A stretch of DNA of 20,345 nt, from positions 1 to 20,345 of the forward strand of contig NW_014012842.1 of assembly GCF_000611645.1 (NCBI RefSeq). The letters run 5' to 3'. The notes under the pieces were generated by a model. It ran no database searches. It was not told the origin of the DNA and saw only the letters and a program-made list of their open reading frames with translations. Below are positions 9,268-18,967 of the stretch, one piece after another. This DNA comes from Monoraphidium neglectum. Its lineage: Eukaryota; Chlorophyta; Chlorophyceae; Sphaeropleales; Selenastraceae. Made by a program: the position numbers and the translations under genes. Each line of letters starts with the position of its first letter. The stretch's first letter is position 1.

Positions 9268-9421
9268 CACATCAAGGAAATGGAGGGGCGCAGAAAGTGA
9301 GTGCGTCGAAAAAAGGCACAAGGCAGCGCGTATACCTAGCCTTTAGTGACGTCGTTTCAGTTGTAGCGTTTCTGCTATATGATTGCATCTTGCAGCTGGT
9401 GTCTCCTTGATCACTGGAAAC

Positions 9422-9442
9422 AGATCACGGCGTCCGTGATCT
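9422..9442. repeat. Perfect 9-bp inverted repeat AGATCACGG-CGT-CCGTGATCT
   Basis: This palindrome with a 3-base spacer lies about 430 bases upstream of the histone chaperone ATG. Its symmetry would suit a dimeric DNA-binding protein; no factor can be named from the sequence. Confidence 0.7.
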
Positions 9443-9875
9443 AGCTCGCCGCGCATCAAGCCCGCAAGAGGATCATCGCAGAGCTTTCAGGCGCACGTGA
9501 CCTTCGTCTGCGGCCAGTTTTCGCGCCCTGGTGACAATAGATGATCCAGCAGCCGTCTCGGAGGGGCTGTATGCGGGTTTTAGTGGTCTGACATGTTGTA
9601 TAGCATGCCATTGATTCAAGTTCAGCTCGTTGAAGGACGCACGTCTTCACCGCTGCGGCGTCCGCCCGCAGCTGAGTGTGACCGACTGGCCTCACTACAA
9701 GCACACCCACACCCTTCCTTTCCTTGCGTGCGGCCGTACATCACAGGGTGCGTAATAAACACCTTCCCGGCTCCGCGAGCAGGACCCCGCACGCGGGCAA
9801 CGCGCGGACGCCCTTTCGACCCGCGTGCGCGCCGCCATCGGCGCCCCGGCTGCCCCCGCGCCGGCCGCGGCCGGG

Positions 9876-11708
9876 ATGGACGGCGGGCCGGAGCAGAAGA
9901 AGCTCCGGCTGGACGAGGAATTCGCGGGCGACGAGGGCGAGGAGATGGAGGGCGGCGACGAGGGCGAGGAGGCGGACGGGGAGGAGCTGGATGAGGACTG
10001 GGCGCCGGATGAGGAGACGCGGGCGCTGCTGAATGAGGCGGGGCAGGCGCAGACCGAGCTCAATAAGGTGGGGCGACGTGCGGTGGGAAGGGGTCATGGC
10101 GTTTGTGCGCGCGCACGCGTGTGTGAGTTTGTGTGTGTGTGTGTGTGAGTGCGCGCGCGCTTGGGCACGTATGAGTGTGCACGTGAGATATGCACATAGG
10201 TGTGTTTGGGGGAGTGCGCTGTGCGCAGGTGTGTGTGTGTGTGTTTGTGTGTGTGTTTGTGCGTACGCGTGTGCGCGGCCGCTTTTGTGTGTGTGTTGGT
10301 GTGTGGGCGCGCACAGGAGGATGTCAGGAATTGCTCTTGATGAGCAGCTTTGCGCGCACATGCCGAGCCTGTGGCCGTATCGATGGCACACGGGAACCCT
10401 GCTGATACACAACGCCCTTGACAGTGCTGCAGCCGCCGCGGCTGGTTCTCTTCTCTGTGCTCACTCAGCCGCGGATTGGCCGCGGCCCCTCCCCCCCAAA
10501 CCCAAGGCCGGCGGGGGCCTTGGCCCCTGGCCCGCCCCTCCAGCTGCCACGCCGCTTGCCATTGTTTGGTCACCCCTTCAAACACCCACCCACCCACACC
10601 CACCCACCCACCCCCCACACACACGCAAACACACACCCCAAACACACACAAACACACACTCTTCAGTCACACACACACACACACACACAAATTCTCCTGA
10701 TGGGTCCCTGACAGATAAATGATGCGGCCAGCGAGGAGGTGCTGCAGGTGGAGCAGCGGTTCAATGTGAAGCGGAAGCCAGTCTACAGGCAGCGCGGGGA
10801 CGCGCTCGCGCGGGTGCGCGCCCGCGCGGCAGCGACTTTGCATGGTAGTCCGTAGTCAGTCATGGGTGCGCTGCGTCGTGCTGCCTGGCTCCATCCTGAG
10901 CCCGGCGCACGCCGCACGCCGGCGCCGATTGCGCTGCGGCAGCAGCGTGCCGGGCACGCAGGCGGCGAGGGCTTGGGGGGTGGCGCGGGCGGCGTGCCTG
11001 GGTGCGGCCGGCTCACAGCGCGAGGCGCAAGCGGCCTGTTTTCTGCCCCAAGACGTAGCTGGCCCGAATTTGCCAGGGGCGCCGCTGCGGGCCTGCCAGC
11101 AGGGGTGCTTCTGCGTACACTCATGCACCCCTGCTCGCACCCCAGTCTTTCTCATTGTTTGACCCTTGGCCATCGCCGCTTGCTGCCCCGAATCAAACCC
11201 CGCCCCTACCTCAACCCAGCTGACCGCTCTCGACTCATTGCACCAAACCACCCCCCTCTACCGGACAGATCCCCGCGTTCTGGCGCCGCGCGCTGATGGG
11301 CCACCCCTCGCTCCAAGAATTCATCACAGAGGACGACCTGGGGGCCCTGGGGGCGCTCGAGCGGGTGGGTGCTGCGGCGGTTTGACCGGCGCACCAGGTC
11401 AGCGCGCCGCGCAGTGCGTGTGCCTGCAGGTATTTTCCAGGGCTCGCAGCCGGCCGGCGGTGCCCCAGAGCCTTCGGAGGTCCCGCGTGGTCCAACGTCT
11501 TGAGGGTTGGGGTCAGAGACGTATTTCGGCGCCAGCAGCCGCGGTTCCGTTGCGCCTGGGTGTGCTTGCTTGGTGTGGCAGCATTTCACACCCTGTGAGC
11601 CAGCCTGCCGCTTGTGGCGACCATCCCGCGGTTGCAGCCGTTCCCTGCAGATGTTCCGGCACCACCCATCCCACCCTCAACCCCACCCCACCCACAACCT
11701 GCGACTTG

Positions 11709-11748
<40 letters not shown>

Positions 11749-14399
11749 TCCACGTGCGTCATCCCCAGGTTGATGTTGTCGACAATGACGACATCAAGAG
11801 CGGCTTCACGGTGTCGTTCACATTCAACACCGACACCAACACCTACTTCTCAAACGCGGTGCGCTGGCACTTCAAGGGATGTGTGCTTACATATGTGTGT
11901 TTGTATGTGCGCGCGTGCGTGCCTGCACGCCTGCTGCGCCCGCCGGCGCGCAGCAGGGCCCGCACCTGCAGGCGTGGGCCCCCGCCCTCCAGCGGCTTGC
12001 AGGTGCAGGTTGCAGGTTCAACGTGCCGCTCCTTGCAGCCCTTGAAAAGCCGCTGCGCGGACACCACACTCCGCCTCCCAACGCCAGCAAATGCTGCAGC
12101 AAAATCGTACAAGCATATTCGCACGCGCGCACATGCACGCTACAGGTTCTCGCCAACACCTCGACTCATCATGACTCATAATGCCTCATCAAATTTTTAA
12201 TCATGACTCGTTGACGCCAGGTCCTCGAGAAATCCCTTGCCTTCGGCGAGGACGCGTCGCTGGAGGCCAAGGCCACTCCCATACAGTGGAAGGAGGGCAT
12301 GGTGGGTGCCGACCAGGGCGGCACCGCGCATTGATCTCAGATCATTGTTGATCTCAGATCATCGAGTGTGTCCGTGGGGATGCATGACCTGCTATGAGAT
12401 GGATGTGGATTGTCGGTGCAAGGGACTGACGGGTCAAATGCAGCCTGCTGTGATTTTCCGCCTAGTAGGCATGCGGAGCGGGGGCTGCCGATCCACCTGT
12501 GTGCCACCGTGGGAAGGCGGGAACAAGACAGGGGAGCCCGATGCCAAAACCCTTGAGAATTTAAAACCGATGTGATGCACAGAACCCCCCGCCCTCGTCG
12601 CCAGCGGTGCCTGCTTTCTGTGGCGCCGCGCCGGCGCGGGGGGGCAGATCAAAGCCGCACCTGGTTTGTTACAGCGGGCGCCGGGGCTATTCCCCACCCG
12701 GCGCGTGTCTCCTTATCGCCAGGACACTTCGTAACACTGCCGCGCATTAGAGGTCTCGTCATACCACGGCACGCGCCCATGGACGGCATTGGCAATCTTC
12801 CTTGCACCGCGCGCCACTCACCACCAACGGCCTCCCCCTCCACCCCCCGCTCGTGTTCCCCCCTTCAACCACTCCCGTGTGCTTGTCGATACAGCCACCA
12901 TGCAATCGCTCGAGGGCCCTGCCAGCGCCGCGCGGGCGCTGCACAAGCCCCATTCCCCGGACGTCGCTTTCATCTCCGCTGCATGTTCGACCCCACCCCA
13001 ATCAGCCCCCTGCTGAAACCCTGTCTCACAAAACCCTCGAAACCACGTCCCAAAAAACGTGCGATGCGCTCCGTCGCAGGAGCCGGCCCAAGCTGACGAG
13101 CGGCCGGGCACTAAGCGGTCGCGGGTGCCCGATTACAACTTCTTCACGTCCTGGTTTTTGGTGAGCCTTGATTGATTGCGTGACGGTTGACGCCAGCGCT
13201 CGCGGGAGCGGCGTGGTTTTCCCAGGGATTGGTGCTGTCGTCTATGGCAGGATTCACGCCATGTCCTCTGGTGGGCTGGTATGGTTTTGGCGGTAGTGTG
13301 GTTTTTGGGGCAGGAATGGTAGCTTCTAATACCACCTGGGGTTCATGCACGTGGCTGCGCTGGAACAATTTCAGCATATGATGGTCGTCATGCATACAGC
13401 AGCGGCCCAGTGCCCTTTGCAGCCGCGTCGTGCGAGGGATCAATGAGCAGCAACCCCTCAGCCCTCGCAGCCCCTTCCCAACGCGTGCTGCGGACGTCTC
13501 GGTGCTGACATCACCGGCCCCCCGCGCGTCGGCGCCCATCACGCAACCCGCGCAGTCTGAGAAGTATGCGCCTGGCACCCAGGACGCGGTGGCCGAGTAC
13601 ATCAAGGAAGACGTGTGGCCGGACCCCGTCAAGTACTGGAGGGTGGGGCTGGTGAGTGACGCCACGGGTGACGCTTCGTGGGTGACGTGCCGCGGGTAAC
13701 ATCAGCACCCATGGCCGGCGGGGGTGGCGTTGGCTATAATGACCACCCTCCGCATGTTTGAATTCCTCAGGACCTGCATGCACCCGGCATCCTGCAAGTG
13801 TCTTGCCCCGCGGGGCGTGTCCGCATGGTCCGGTCCCCGCTCTGCTGCGCGTGCCAGCCGTGCGAGTCTCTTGGATGGCCCTCCGGCTGAAGCCCCAGCC
13901 TCCTCCCACCGCCCCCCCTTGCCCTCTTGCACCAACCAGATCCAGGAGCTGCCAACAGAGGCGTACGCCCTGCCCGCAGACGACGAGGACGGGGAGGGCG
14001 AGGAGGGGGAAGGTGCGATCCCGGCGCACGGCCCCCTGAGCCGCCTGCAGACTGGTGCCAGGGAGCAGAGCAGGGGTGTGCAGGACGAGCGGGAGCCGCG
14101 AGCCCCGGCATGCATCGGAAGCTTGAGCAGGCGGGATTGGGTGGGCTGTGGGCCGGCTGGTGCGTCCAGGCGCCAGGTGTGCATACCCTCAACCCGCACG
14201 ACCAAGTGACCTAATCATAAACATCCATTTCCCATGCCATCGCTTCCCGTTACCTTCCAACATGGATGCAACAGAAGAGTACGACGAGGGGGAGGAGGGG
14301 GATCCCAACGGGGGCGGCGCCTACGGCGACGGCGGCTTCGGGGCTGCGCTGGCTGACGAGGACGAGGGGGAGGAGGGGGATGACGACCAAGGCAGCTGA
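9876..14399 (+). CDS. SET: SET/NAP-family histone chaperone (NAP1-related protein), complete, nine exons
   Basis: Binds core histones for nucleosome assembly in nucleus and cytosol (family knowledge). Exons: 9876-10067, 10715-10813, 11269-11364, 11769-11858, 12221-12301, 13080-13160, 13556-13651, 13940-14012, 14275-14399; all GT-AG, phase 0 except the last junction; stop TGA; 310 residues. Residues 1-45 are acidic and include a QKKLRLDEE start. The dimerisation helix follows (EETRALLNEAGQAQTELNKINDAASEEVLQVEQRFNVKRKPVY). Next come IPAFWRRALMGHPSL, the NDDIKSGFTVSFTF strand pair, YFSNAVLEKSL, IQWKEGM, KRSRVPDYNFFTSWF and IKEDVWPDPVKYW, all in SET order. The tail is acidic with two DEGEEGD units. 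I start at the ATG at 9876 because the open frame further upstream begins only at GTG. Exon 4 is ended at 11858 because FSNA|VLEKSL restores the family alignment. Confidence 0.95.
10118..10690 (+). repeat. Paired GU and AC tracts at the two ends of histone chaperone intron 1
   Basis: Intron 1 (10068-10714) has GT-rich alternating runs in its first 250 bases (main runs 10129-10148 and 10229-10260) and CA runs in its last 110 bases (10609-10690). In RNA the two ends can pair as GU with AC. The middle (about 10320-10600) is GC-rich without a feature I recognise. Confidence 0.85.
11710..11746 (+). repeat. (CA)n tract near the 3' end of histone chaperone intron 3
   Basis: A near-pure CA run ends 22 bases before the acceptor at 11767-11768. 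The intron 5' end (11365 onward) has no matching GT run. Confidence 0.9.
11902..12137 (+). repeat. Complementary arms spanning histone chaperone intron 4
   Basis: ATGTGCGCGCGTGC at 11905-11918, shortly after the donor (11859), is the perfect reverse complement of 12121-12134, about 85 bases before the acceptor. Pairing extends to 18 positions (11902-11919 with 12120-12137) with one G-U. Confidence 0.85.
12332..12361 (+). repeat. Tandem 13-base palindromes TGATCTCAGATCA
   Basis: Two identical copies at 12332-12344 and 12349-12361, each a palindrome around a central C, start about 30 bases inside histone chaperone intron 5 (12302-13079). The rest of this 778-base intron shows no coding signal I recognise. 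Confidence 0.9.
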
Positions 14400-14598
14400 G
14401 GGCGTGCCAAACCCTCGCGCGGCCGTGCCGGCCGGGCGGCGGGCGGCGGCTGCTGGCCAGCACGGCCGAGTGCGGGAGTCGTACCGCGTGTCCCGCCCCT
14501 GCCTCGCATTCCCTGCGTTTGCTCTGCTGCAGGTTGGGGTTTTTTGTGAAGTCATCCAGTCAGTTGCTCGTGCAATTGCGCCCCTCATTCCTTGCTTC

Positions 14599-14603
14599 TG
14601 TAA
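14599..14603 (+). promoter_or_regulatory. Poly(A) signal TGTAA of the histone chaperone gene
   Basis: It lies 200 bases after the TGA stop and is the first TGTAA on the strand, giving a 3'UTR of about 215-220 bases. Confidence 0.65.
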
Positions 14604-14619
14604 TCGAATACCCGCCATT

Positions 14620-15901
14620 ACATAGGATCTCAACTGCAAAACGCGCTGGCCAGATGCATGCAATAATCCCTAGGCGTTGCTAAGCTGCCGTGCACTGCAT
14701 GGGGGGTGGGGGTCCTGCCCAGGAACACAGTATTGTGCACTGCAGCCCTTGGCAGGTGAAGCTGCTCTATACACCGTCAGCAAGGGGACCCTGTCGCCTT
14801 CTGATGCGCTGTTGCAGGCGGGCACCATGTTAAAGTCAGGCACACACGCCGCTGGCGGCCACACCTACATTAGGTGTGGTCAGGTCTAGGCAGCGCCAAG
14901 GCATGGGTGGGAGGGGCACCTGTGAGGATATGAAGCATAAATGTGACAAGCCCTCAATCGCACGACAGCTCCCGGCGAATGGGGGTCAATTGCACACCAA
15001 AATCCGTGCTGGTTTGACAGGGCTGCTTCTTGTTGTCCCGCCAGAATGCTGCAGTCCAACATCGAAACACGCCTGCGCAAGTGCATTTCGCCTCTGTTGC
15101 CCCCCATACATCACCATGAGCGCTGCAAACACTCGCGTCTTTGCTCTGGTCTTCTTTCCAAGTTTCAAGTGTGTGCTCAAGTTTCAATTGTGTTCTCAAG
15201 TTTCAAACCGTGTACTTGTGTTCCGGTCAACCCAACTCGCGAGCTTGAGCATGGTGATGGTGCGGCAGAAGTCTCGGGGGCACCAGGCGCTTGCCACCAA
15301 CTGCACCTACGTGCACATTCATCAAGAGGTGTGCTGGTTGTAATGACAACTTATTGCCTCCACCTCAACGTGTTCTGCATGACCTGATGTAACAGCACGA
15401 GACATCCAAGAAGGAAAAGCCCCTTGCTCTCACAATGCTGTGCCTATCATGTCCTGACAGGTGTTTCGATCCTAGACTTATAAATTTCCCCCCCTTCCCT
15501 GCTGAACAGAAAACCAGGTGAGATTTTTGCAGACACTTGCACCCGCCCTGCATGCGCGCTTACTTTGATGAATTTCAGCGGGTACCCATCTGTGACAACG
15601 TGTTGCACGCACACGTGCTGCTATTAGTCAGCTCAGCCCCACCAGCTGCTGGCGCAGTACAGTCTCTGACGGTGTCACGGCTGACTACGACTCCAATGTG
15701 GTTCAAGTATACATTTATTATGTGTAGTTGAGGTATACGGTACTTCTATCATGGACTTGTATCTGTCAATAATCTTTCCTCAAATCATGTGGATTGATAT
15801 CGACCCCAGATCACGCCGTCAATTTGAGGATTCAACCGCAGCACCTCGTCAGCAAGGCTAGACCTCGTGTTAAGTTCGACCAATTGATATTGTCCCATCT
15901 G
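14620..15901. other. Intergenic region upstream of the esterase-like gene
   Basis: No conserved coding segment was recognised. Composition drops to more AT-rich near 15680-15800, including a TATACATTTATTATG stretch at 15709-15723 that may belong to the promoter of the gene starting at 15902. It also contains a 19-base triple repeat at 15159-15215. Open frames on both strands here have no recognisable domain. Confidence 0.5.
15159..15215. repeat. Three tandem 19-base units beginning CAAGTTTCAA
   Basis: Units at 15159-15177, 15178-15196 and 15197-15215 share CAAGTTTCAA and then diverge (GTGTGTGCT, TTGTGTTCT, ACCGTGTAC). This is a short minisatellite about 690 bases upstream of the esterase-like gene. 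Confidence 0.85.
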
Positions 15902-17218
15902 ATGGACCATCGCGGTTCGGATGCGGTCGTGAAACTCGCTCCATTTTTAGTTAGCTTGGGTCTCGTGGTGTTGGCTTATGTCGCTAGCGAACGTTGGAAC
16001 CAGCACAAGTATATTTTAGCGATCCATCAGCAGCCCGTAGCTCTAGGGAGCTGCGTCGGGTCATGTCTGCCCTCCGTTGCGGCGCTCCAGGACCAGAAAG
16101 AGCATGCTGCTGCGTCATGTGTGCGGTTTTATAGCTGGACCGGCGCTGCTGCCACTTGGCAATTCTGGCACTGCCCTGGCAAGCAGCGCTTCAGAGTCGT
16201 CTCAGACACTCCCAGGCACGCCGTCTTCACCTTGCGGCTGCTCGGGGCGCGGCTCATCTTTTCGTCCCAGTCTCGCCGCTTGGAGGGCGGGCTTGAGCAT
16301 CACTTGGACTACAGAACAAATGCAGCTGGCAGATATGAGGCCTACCTATCAATTATGTTGGACGAGCCTGTGGAGAACCTGACCGCGTACTGCGTTCCGA
16401 AAGCGCCCCCTGTCAAACTGGCTTTCACCGTCAGCCCGGCGCAGGTCAGCCCCTGCACCGTGGGCCTGTGGGAGTGGTCAGAGCCGCGAGGCAGCAATAT
16501 GTCGCTGTACCGCCAACAGGGCATCCCTCATCCCTACACGGACGGCTTTGAAGGCAATTTCACTGGGCTGCGGTACAACTACCCGTTCCTACCCCCTGAC
16601 AAGGTCATGCAGTGCATGTCCACCCGAACGACGTGCCTGGTCGGCGACTCGCAGATGAGGCACCACTACCACCACATTGCCAGCTTCCTGCATGGTGCTG
16701 GCAAAACGGCAAACTGCAACAAGCAATCTGCCAACTGTGCTGTAGACGGCTCCCGTTTTCACTATGTGAATTTTCGATACGGGCCGCAATGGGCCGACAT
16801 CTCCGGGAACATATCTGCTCTCAACTGCTCGCACGTTGTCATCAACTTTGGGCAGTGGCCGATTAGCCATAAGGAAGCCCCAGTGCCCTGGTCTTATACG
16901 AAGTATCGTGACGAGGTGGAGAAGCTGTTCACTGCCCTGAGCAATCTGACTGCACAGGTGTTCTGGACAGACACCAACTCGTACCCCCCAAACCCCATGC
17001 TCAAGGCGTGCCCCCCACAAGACTGGCGCTTCCCGCACGTTGTGGCGTACTACAACGAAATTGCCGCCCTGAGCCTGCGCATGTTCCCTCGCCTCAGGAG
17101 CATACGATTGCATGATGTTGCATTTCAATTGTGGGATCTGAGCTACGACGGCGCTCACTACAACTACCCAGTTGGGCCGGCCTCGGCACAGTACGTATTG
17201 ACCTCCCTGTGTGCATGA
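15902..17218 (+). CDS. Type II membrane SGNH-fold / PC-esterase-like protein (TBL or NXPE-like), intronless
   Basis: The likely role is acyl ester transfer or hydrolysis on glycans or glycoproteins in the Golgi, as for plant trichome-birefringence-like O-acetyltransferases; this is inference from the fold motifs. The ORF has 438 residues. A short cytosolic N-terminus is followed by one membrane segment at about residues 12-28 (LAPFLVSLGLVVLAYVA), then a lumenal domain with six N-glycosylation sequons. Catalytic motifs: GDS with Ser250 in LVGDSQMRHHY, a conserved-looking block VVINFGQWPIS (Asn315), and the C-terminal DGAH with Asp416 and His419. The spacing matches the GDS...DxxH pattern of PC-esterases. 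The open frame extends upstream to 15794 but has no ATG there; the first ATG is at 15902 and directly precedes the anchor. It is the only intronless gene in the window and lacks the high GC of its neighbours. The exact subfamily is uncertain. Confidence 0.85.
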   Translation: MDHRGSDAVVKLAPFLVSLGLVVLAYVASERWNQHKYILAIHQQPVALGSCVGSCLPSVAALQDQKEHAAASCVRFYSWTGAAATWQFWHCPGKQRFRVVSDTPRHAVFTLRLLGARLIFSSQSRRLEGGLEHHLDYRTNAAGRYEAYLSIMLDEPVENLTAYCVPKAPPVKLAFTVSPAQVSPCTVGLWEWSEPRGSNMSLYRQQGIPHPYTDGFEGNFTGLRYNYPFLPPDKVMQCMSTRTTCLVGDSQMRHHYHHIASFLHGAGKTANCNKQSANCAVDGSRFHYVNFRYGPQWADISGNISALNCSHVVINFGQWPISHKEAPVPWSYTKYRDEVEKLFTALSNLTAQVFWTDTNSYPPNPMLKACPPQDWRFPHVVAYYNEIAALSLRMFPRLRSIRLHDVAFQLWDLSYDGAHYNYPVGPASAQYVLTSLCA

Positions 17219-17712
17219 GTGACTCGTTCTATGATTGATGACAGCAGTTATCATTCCTTGTTAGAGGTACTTACATGACTTGCATCAAGCGGCGCAGGCT
17301 GCTGCGTGCGCTGCTTGCTCTGTTGCCCAACTTTCGCGTGCCTGTGCGGGCGCCATGGACAGTCACGCTGCCTGTCAGCCTTCCTTGTCAGACCCCGAGC
17401 ACGAATTGGGCCAACGGTGTAAATTGATGGTGACAATGTGGTCAAAGGATAAGCGATGTGGCTGTCACTTGTTCTGGGCCCCAAGGCCCGCTCGGGTGTG
17501 CTGGGACAGCTGAGCTGGAGCTGCGCATGGCCGAGAAGAGCTTACAATCGCCCGGTATGGTACCAAGCCGTGTCAAACGTTGCTGATCGTAATCAATTGT
17601 CACATACAGGTATGCAACATGTCCCCCGGCTCGTGCTGTTGACGACTTGGGAGAGTGTGCCTAGCGACCTCACCTCGAATCGGAAGGAAGGATGGTAGCT
17701 GCGGGAGATAGC
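17219..17712. other. 3'UTR of the esterase-like gene and spacer
   Basis: TGTAA at 17418-17422, 200 bases past the stop, is the probable poly(A) signal. The following 290 bases should hold the promoter of the LamG gene. No coding segment was recognised. Confidence 0.5.
17418..17422 (+). promoter_or_regulatory. Poly(A) signal TGTAA of the esterase-like gene
   Basis: First TGTAA on the + strand after the stop at 17218, at the same 200-base distance as in the histone chaperone gene. Confidence 0.6.
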
Positions 17713-18931
17713 ATGAACTGCAGAGTACTCATCAAGGTTGTATTAGTCGTCGTTGGCGTGCTGGCGGTGGGAGTGGCAGGTGGGATGGTTGCGCGTCACC
17801 ACAGCTCGACCAATGCTCTCTTCCTCGGCTTTACACAATGTGATCACAGCAATCGTTTTGGATTGAAGTAACGCGCGGCAGTGGCAGACGGAGGCGGAGT
17901 ACGCCGTCCAGACCAGAACGAGCATCGGTGTGGCGCAACGCCGGGGCGATGTGCATGGTTTTATCACGCGCCCCCTCGTCCCGCCGTCTGCTGGCCACGC
18001 CTTCTCTCAGGCGATGGTGCCAATTCGGTGTCGAGCCCGGGAGCGGCTGGCCATGCGCTGCTGTTCAGGGACCATGTGGTCATCAAAAAGGACTTCAAGG
18101 CAGGCACTGCATGGGGTCCCACGCTCGGCCGTTCACCGCTGTCGCGCGCAAGCCGCGCTGTTGCCGCCGCCGCCGCCATTGCCCCGGCAGCGCATCCTTC
18201 CCTTCATCAACAGCCCTCCCCGCCCAGTGCCAGCGCGTCGGGTTAGCCGCTCTGGGGATTGGCGCGCGCTCCCAAAGTCAGCTGTCTTGATGCCGACTGA
18301 TCCATCACTGCTCCAAATTCAGGACTTCCCCACCACGGCGCTGACCTTTGAAGCCTGGGTCAGCTCCTCGGACTTCTGCCATGCGGGTGAGCAGCTTCCG
18401 CGCAGCTGCCACCCGCGGGGCGGGTCGCTTAAAGTTCTGATCAAGGCCGCTTGGGCCGGGTCCAGGGGCTCGTGGGTACCTGCCAAGCAGCCGCGCAGGG
18501 CCGGGCGCGGTGGCGCCACCGGAAGGTGGCCGCGCGCCCCATCGGTGCCTTAGTCCGCATGCAGGGGGGGGGAACGCCAGACTCAAGCATGGGTTCACAC
18601 AGTGTGCAGCAGCCCCACCAGCCCTTTGCCCAGACGCGTGAGCACTGCGCCCTCGCCGCGTGTGTGCAGCGCGGCCTCTTCCCCCCCACCTGTACAGCAG
18701 CCGAGGCAGGCGCCTCCTCGGGCGCGCCCCCGGCGGCACACCCCGCCCGTGCTCACGCCCGCCCAAGCTGCCACCTCCCTGACCACTCCCCATGCCCACC
18801 CTCGCCCTGCATGCCCCAAGGCACCATCATGTCATATTCAAAGGACAGTAAGGCAACAGACGAGGACCAGAGGATTGCAGACTTCAACCACTTTGTGGTG
18901 TTTGACCCACGCAACCTGCTGGCCTGCCACG

Positions 18932-18967
<36 letters not shown>

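Larger units (their letters stand above)
7037..9875. other. Large intergenic region between divergent genes
   Basis: It separates the start of the minus-strand secreted-protein gene from the + strand histone chaperone and must hold both promoters. I see no conserved protein segment. It contains a 76-base hairpin (7729-7804), an 11-base direct repeat TTGTTCAATCT (7152-7162 and 7182-7192), a palindrome at 9422-9442, and a small ATG ORF at 9073-9267 of uncertain status. A transcribed non-coding RNA or an undetected gene is possible given its length. Confidence 0.5.

Noticed and set aside
11859..12200. Exon 4 of the histone chaperone continuing past 11858 (VRWHFKG...)
   Set aside because: Ending at NA and joining to VLEKSL at 12221 restores the SET alignment; the extension is GC-rich intron that happens to stay open.
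14876..15343. 155-codon open frame on the + strand between the chaperone and the esterase-like gene
   Set aside because: No domain is recognised, it overlaps the 19-base tandem repeat, and composition looks intergenic.
15794..15901. N-terminal extension of the esterase-like protein
   Set aside because: The frame is open but contains no ATG before 15902; the ATG at 15902 gives a normal type II membrane anchor.
17881..18010. Uninterrupted reading of the LamG gene through 17881-18010 (…RCAWFYHAPPRPAVCW…)
   Set aside because: The segment reads like translated intron; splitting it at 17918/18011 gives a more protein-like sequence (WQTEAEYAVQTRTSI then GDGANSVSS). It is left as uncertain.
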